NCBI GenBank assembly: GCA_947587565.1
Contig: CANPYA010000048.1
Span: forward strand, 1-9,619
Length of the DNA: 9,619 nucleotides
Source: an uncultured Bacilli bacterium
Lineage (GTDB): Bacteria; Bacillota_I; Bacilli_A; RF39; UBA660
Direction of reading: 5' to 3'
Each line of letters begins with the position of its first letter. Within the stretch, counting starts at the first letter, position 1. The translations under genes were made by a program, and so were the position numbers. Positions 7,430-9,619 of the stretch are shown piece by piece. The notes beneath the pieces were generated by a model. That model saw only the letters and a program-made list of their open reading frames with translations. It was not told where the DNA came from and made no database searches.

Positions 7430-8857
7430 CTATATATTCCTTGATAAATATTTTACTTTTGCCTTAACATCTTTACCATTAAATTTTAAAATAGCAGTTG
7501 TGACTTTTTCATCAACATCGTTTGAATCAATCCGCTCATCTTCAAGAGCATAAGTTATACCATTATATGTAAATAATGCTGTATCTTGATTCACTCCATT
7601 AGCTACAACAGAAGTTATTTCATATTGAACTACACTTCCTCCTGGTTGAACTAATTTAGTTAAAGTAATAATATATTCAACTACGGTAATTTCATATTCA
7701 TAAGTTTTTCCGTTAGATGCTGTCACTTTTATTTTAACAGTACCATGAGATTTACCAATAACTGTACCATCACTATTAACTGTTGCTATATTTGGATTAC
7801 TACTTTCCCATTTTAATGTTTTATCTGTTGCATTACTTGGAGTAATGTTGGTTGTTAATTTAATAGATTCATCAACATAAACTTCTTTAGCACCAGAAAT
7901 TACAACATTATCAACTGCTACTTTTGGTGTTTCTTGTTCTCCAGTTGAAGGTGTATTCCCTGTTGATGGATTTGTTGGAGTACTAGGTTTATCTTCTGGT
8001 GTTGTTGAAGGTGTACTAGGTGTTGATGGATTACTTGGAGTTGTTTCTGTCTTCTTTTCTTTAACCTCTATACTAATTGACGCTTTCTTTTCCCCATCAA
8101 CTGTTGTTACAGTAATTGTAACTTTACCACTTTTAATTCCTTTAACATTACCATTTTTATCTACTGTTGCAATGTTTGGATTACTACTTGTCCAAGTAAC
8201 TTCTTTATTAGTGGCATCTTTTGGTTTAATACTAGCCGTAAGTTTAATTGACTCACCAACATTAACTTCTTTTTTACCACTTATAGAAACACTCGTAACA
8301 GATATTACATTATCTTCTACTTTAACCTTACAAGTAGCTTTATACTTACCGTCTTTAGTAGTTACCGTAATTATAACTTCACCTTTCTTTAAGGCCTTTA
8401 ATTCACCATCCTTAACGGTTACAATTTCTTCATCGCTACTAGACCAAACAAGTTCTGAAGTTGCGCCTTCCGGTGTAAAGATAACACTTAGTAAACCAGT
8501 TCCATTAGGTTTTAAAGTAAGTAATGTAGCATTTAAAGATATTCCTGTTACTTCTTTTTCAACTTTTTTCCATCTCGCCTCTAAAACCATATTTTTAGTA
8601 ATTTTTTCACTAAAATCAAATAGTTTACCATCTAGATACCAGCCTAGAAATTCATAACCTTCTCTTGTTGGATCCTTTGGTTTTGTTAAAGTATCATCTT
8701 TTAAAACTGTAACACTTGTAACATTACTACCACCTTGTGAATCAAAATTAATAACGTATTCTTTTTTACCACAGCCTTTAACTAATAATAGAATTATAAT
8801 GATAACTACTATTAGTCCACCAACTATGGCTAATATTTTTTTGTTTTTGTCCCTCAT
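7430..8857 (-). CDS. Membrane-anchored surface protein with an InlB-type repeat and three Big2 Ig-like domains
   Basis: 475 residues. A short basic start (RDKNKK) and a very hydrophobic helix (residues 8-26) act as an N-terminal signal anchor; the C29 in VKGCGKK follows it but K27 makes a lipobox unlikely. Next comes one InlB/Listeria-Bacteroides repeat (33-97, INFDSQGGSNV ... EGYEFLGWYLDG ... LEARW). Big2 domains follow at about 102-180, 183-264 and 313-391, each with the family's 'WxSSxxxIxTV' core (SSNPNIATV in the last two). A Pro/Ser/Thr-rich linker (266-312) separates domains two and three. The C-terminal ~84 residues, with an 'FTYNGITYALEDE' segment, are unrecognised. Big2 and InlB repeats are typical of proteins that contact cells or other envelope proteins; there is no enzyme motif. 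It is the first gene of the operon behind the 8911-8939 promoter, with AAGGAGA eight bases before the ATG. It could tether the large protein encoded next (inference). Confidence 0.8.
   Translation of the reverse strand: MRDKNKKILAIVGGLIVVIIIILLLVKGCGKKEYVINFDSQGGSNVTSVTVLKDDTLTKPKDPTREGYEFLGWYLDGKLFDFSEKITKNMVLEARWKKVEKEVTGISLNATLLTLKPNGTGLLSVIFTPEGATSELVWSSSDEEIVTVKDGELKALKKGEVIITVTTKDGKYKATCKVKVEDNVISVTSVSISGKKEVNVGESIKLTASIKPKDATNKEVTWTSSNPNIATVDKNGNVKGIKSGKVTITVTTVDGEKKASISIEVKEKKTETTPSNPSTPSTPSTTPEDKPSTPTNPSTGNTPSTGEQETPKVAVDNVVISGAKEVYVDESIKLTTNITPSNATDKTLKWESSNPNIATVNSDGTVIGKSHGTVKIKVTASNGKTYEYEITVVEYIITLTKLVQPGGSVVQYEITSVVANGVNQDTALFTYNGITYALEDERIDSNDVDEKVTTAILKFNGKDVKAKVKYLSRNI
7779..8189 (-). 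repeat. Pair of near-identical 27-bp direct repeats within the Big2 domains
   Basis: Positions 7779-7805 and 8163-8189 match at 25 of 27 bases. Each codes for the SSNPNIATV core of Big2 domains 3 and 2. The domains are duplicates, and this part is better conserved in DNA than the rest. They could serve as a site for recombination that removes one domain and the linker. Confidence 0.75.
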
Positions 8858-8888
8858 AAAATTTTTCTCCTTCCTTTTAGTTAAAAAA

Positions 8889-8914
8889 TAATAAATAATT
8901 TTACCTATTTATTA
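8889..8914. repeat. AT-rich inverted repeat at the main promoter's -10 region
   Basis: TAATAAATA (8889-8897) and TATTTATTA (8906-8914) are perfect 9-bp arms around ATTTTACC. The right arm overlaps the -10 box and the loop contains the predicted start site, so it would matter as a DNA site rather than as an RNA hairpin. Chance is possible for A/T-only arms. Confidence 0.4.
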
Positions 8915-8939
8915 TACGTATTAATTATATGCTTGTCTA
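8911..8939 (-). promoter_or_regulatory. Main sigma-A promoter of the surface-protein operon
   Basis: Minus strand: TAGACA (8939-8934, 5/6 match to the -35 consensus), a 17-bp spacer, and a perfect TATAAT (8916-8911). The start site is predicted near 8904, giving a leader of about 47 bases ending in the AAGGAGA ribosome site. It is the best promoter in the window by hexamers and spacing. Confidence 0.7.
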
Positions 8940-8999
8940 TAAGCATCAAAAAACAATTTTACCAATTTATGTAAATAATACCTAGCCTAACTCCTTCCT
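8921..8999 (-). pseudogene. Possible decayed 5' end of a gene: ribosome site, lost start, 19-codon frame
   Basis: The minus strand has a strong AGGAAGGAG (8999-8991). Seven bases later, where a start codon is expected, stands AGG (8983-8981), one base from ATG. In that frame the sequence reads YYLHKLVKLFFDAYRQAYN (8980-8924) and then TAA. The peptide is amphipathic and protein-like, and loosely recalls the N-terminus of reverse-transcriptase-type proteins, which often have a 'LF-x-AY-x-(A)R' helix. That family guess is weak. The frame is too short to be functional, and the main promoter overlaps its end. Confidence 0.3.
8929..8946. promoter_or_regulatory. Operator-like dyad centred on the -35 box
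   Basis: ATGCTT (8929-8934) and AAGCAT (8941-8946) are perfect 6-bp inverted arms with a 6-bp spacer. The -35 box TAGACA lies between and partly within them, so a bound dimer would block RNA polymerase. No regulator gene is in the window. Confidence 0.4.
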
Positions 9000-9042
9000 A
9001 ATTATATTTTTCACACACCGTATCAATTGTCTTTGTATCTAT

Positions 9043-9072
9043 ATTATATTATAAATTCAATTATTTCCGCAA
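9043..9072 (-). promoter_or_regulatory. Possible upstream promoter
   Basis: Minus strand: TTGCGG (9072-9067), 18-bp spacer, TATAAT (9048-9043) within a TATAATATAATATA run. The -35 matches only TTG. It could serve the decayed frame at 8921-8999 or act as a second start for the surface operon with a leader of roughly 180 bases. Confidence 0.3.
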
Positions 9073-9075
9073 GCC

Positions 9076-9186
9076 CTATTTGATTAGTTTACTTGAAAAA
9101 CGTATAGATAAATAAGCACTTGCATATTTTCCATACGAATATTGCCAATTACTTGCAATTTTTTCAAAGGAATAATTAAAAAGACA
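9076..9186 (-). other. Unexplained 110-bp segment with a 36-codon open frame but no start
   Basis: One minus-strand frame is open from 9186 to a TAG at 9078-9076 and includes ASNWQYSYGKYASAYLSIRF. It has no ATG, GTG or TTG start and no ribosome site, so I do not call it a gene. It has TGCAAGT twice (in TTGCAAGTAATT and ATGCAAGTGCTT). Composition is less A/T-monotone than the rest of the gap. It may be the remnant of a mobile element or a conserved noncoding element. Confidence 0.3.
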
Positions 9187-9188
9187 TT

Positions 9189-9219
9189 AAAAAACTTAAA
9201 TCAAATTGACTTAAGTTTT
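9189..9219 (-). terminator. Intrinsic terminator of rpoC
   Basis: In minus-strand RNA, AAAACUUAA (9219-9211) pairs with UUAAGUUUU (9199-9191). The loop can extend by a UCAA/UUGA inner pair, and the 3' arm runs into six U. It starts ten bases after the rpoC stop. The mirror-image A/T tracts mean it may also work on the plus strand. Confidence 0.75.
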
Positions 9220-9229
9220 AATATTTTAT

Positions 9230-9619
9230 TTAGCCTTCTACTTCTTCTTCAGGAGTATCTGCTAATAATTTTTCTTCTAATGCTTCACTAGCATCATCAT
9301 CTAATAATTGCTTTTCTAAATCGATATCAATATCACTATATTGTCTTGCTCCAGTACCAGCTGGAATTAATTTACCAATAATGACATTTTCTTTTAGACC
9401 AGCAAGATAATCAGTTTTACCTCGCATTGCGGCATCAGTTAATACTCTAGTTGTTTCTTGGAATGATGCTGCCGATAAGAATGAATCAGTTTCAAGTGAT
9501 GACTTCGTAATACCTAACATGATTGGATTTCCTTTAGCAGGAACACCACCACTTAAGATAACTGGTTTATTACCATCAGTAAATTCTCTTAAACTAACAG
9601 TTAAACCTTCAACAAAGTC
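9230..9619 (-). CDS. rpoC: RNA polymerase beta' subunit, C-terminal 129 residues (5' part off the window)
   Basis: The frame is open to the window edge and reads through the Met at 9520, which is internal. The visible part has the conserved C-terminal beta' block: GGVPAKGNPIMLGITKSSLE, then TDSFLSAASFQETTRVLTDAA, then a GKTDYLAGLKENVIIGKLIPAGTG segment. These elements form the base of the polymerase near the trigger-loop side and the omega contact. After it comes an acidic tail of about 35 residues (DIDIDLEKQLLDDD ... PEEEVEG), as seen in several Bacilli. The gene ends in TAA and is closed by the terminator at 9189-9219. Gly is mostly GGT and Arg mostly AGA, the pattern of a highly expressed gene. 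In many Bacillota rpoC is followed by ribosomal-protein genes such as rpsL; here surface genes follow instead. Confidence 0.97.
   Translation of the reverse strand, partial: DFVEGLTVSLREFTDGNKPVILSGGVPAKGNPIMLGITKSSLETDSFLSAASFQETTRVLTDAAMRGKTDYLAGLKENVIIGKLIPAGTGARQYSDIDIDLEKQLLDDDASEALEEKLLADTPEEEVEG

Larger units (their letters stand above)
8897..8970. repeat. Two 16-bp direct repeats flanking the main promoter
   Basis: AATTTTACCTATTTAT (8897-8912) and AATTTTACCAATTTAT (8955-8970) differ at one base and start 58 bp apart. One copy overlaps the -10 and start site, the other lies upstream of the -35. The spacing is close to 5.5 helical turns. They could be a regulator's paired sites or leftovers of a duplication. 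Confidence 0.5.
8858..9229. other. Gene-free 372-bp stretch between rpoC and the surface operon
   Basis: No intact gene is visible on either strand. From the rpoC side the stretch holds the rpoC terminator (9189-9219), an unexplained segment (9076-9186), a weak promoter-like pair (9043-9072), a ribosome-site-plus-ORF remnant (8921-8999), and the main promoter (8911-8939) with repeats around it. Nothing is recognised in about 9000-9042 beyond AT-rich DNA with a GGTGTGTGAAAAATATAAT run on the minus strand. Confidence 0.7.

Noticed and set aside
8172..8657. 161-codon plus-strand open frame opposite the Big2 gene
   Set aside because: The hydrophobic, serine/threonine/valine-rich product is what the antisense of Big2 repeats gives; no ribosome site or family resemblance.
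8762..8780. Lipobox at C29 of the 475-residue protein
   Set aside because: The sequence is V-K-G-C; lysine at -2 does not suit a signal peptidase II site, and the long hydrophobic stretch fits a membrane anchor better.
9079..9107. Plus-strand promoter TTGATT ... TATAGA
   Set aside because: Hexamers are acceptable but no plus-strand gene follows; chance in AT-rich DNA.
9090..9175. Small minus-strand peptide gene starting at a TTG (LKKLQVIGNIRMENMQVL frame)
   Set aside because: No ribosome site, only 27 codons, and the overlapping other frame is just as open.
9230..9520. Separate 96-residue gene starting at the ATG at 9520
   Set aside because: The same frame continues upstream to the window edge with conserved RpoC sequence, so this ATG is an internal methionine.
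1..9619. UGA reassigned to tryptophan, as in some Mollicutes
   Set aside because: Tryptophans checked in several genes are UGG and no in-frame UGA interrupts conserved proteins.
1..9619. CRISPR array, tRNA, rRNA, transposase or phage gene
   Set aside because: No regularly spaced repeats, cloverleaf, rRNA-like stretch or recognisable mobile-element protein was seen on either strand.

Overview
The window comes from an AT-rich, low-GC Gram-positive-type bacterium. The proteins look like Bacillota/Bacilli of the gut-associated, Mollicutes-related kind: lysine-, asparagine- and isoleucine-rich, with AGGAGG-type ribosome sites. Tryptophan is written UGG and the stops seen are TAA and TAG, so nothing suggests a reassigned UGA. 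Placement below class level is inference. Every gene supported here lies on the minus strand, so transcription runs from high to low coordinates.

In transcription order, the window opens with the 3' end of rpoC (RNA polymerase beta'), closed by an intrinsic terminator. A 372-bp gene-free stretch follows (8858-9229). It carries a good sigma-A-type promoter, repeats around that promoter, and what looks like the decayed 5' end of another gene.

Next comes a cell-surface operon. The first gene encodes a 475-residue protein with an N-terminal membrane anchor, one InlB-type repeat and three bacterial Ig-like (Big2) domains. Fourteen bases later begins a 1549-residue secreted protein with four tandem ~150-residue repeats, an InlB-type repeat and two stretches that read like beta-helix. 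After a hairpin comes a small membrane-anchored thioredoxin-fold protein (CxxC) that ends in a strong intrinsic terminator. The first two proteins are probably envelope or host-contact proteins. The third may manage their thiols or disulfides, which is inference from position.

A new promoter directly behind that terminator starts a housekeeping group: a DUF1653 protein, a dGTPase-family HD hydrolase overlapping it by one base (TAATG), and a partial M16-peptidase-like protein of the YmfF/YfmF type that runs off the window. Glycine and arginine codons differ between the two halves: rpoC and the surface genes favour GGT and AGA, while the YmfF fragment favours GGG and CGG.

No tRNA, rRNA, CRISPR array or intact mobile element was found. 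The items most worth a second look are the large surface protein with no visible wall anchor, its possible tethering partner and thioredoxin neighbour, and the unexplained intergenic segment after rpoC.
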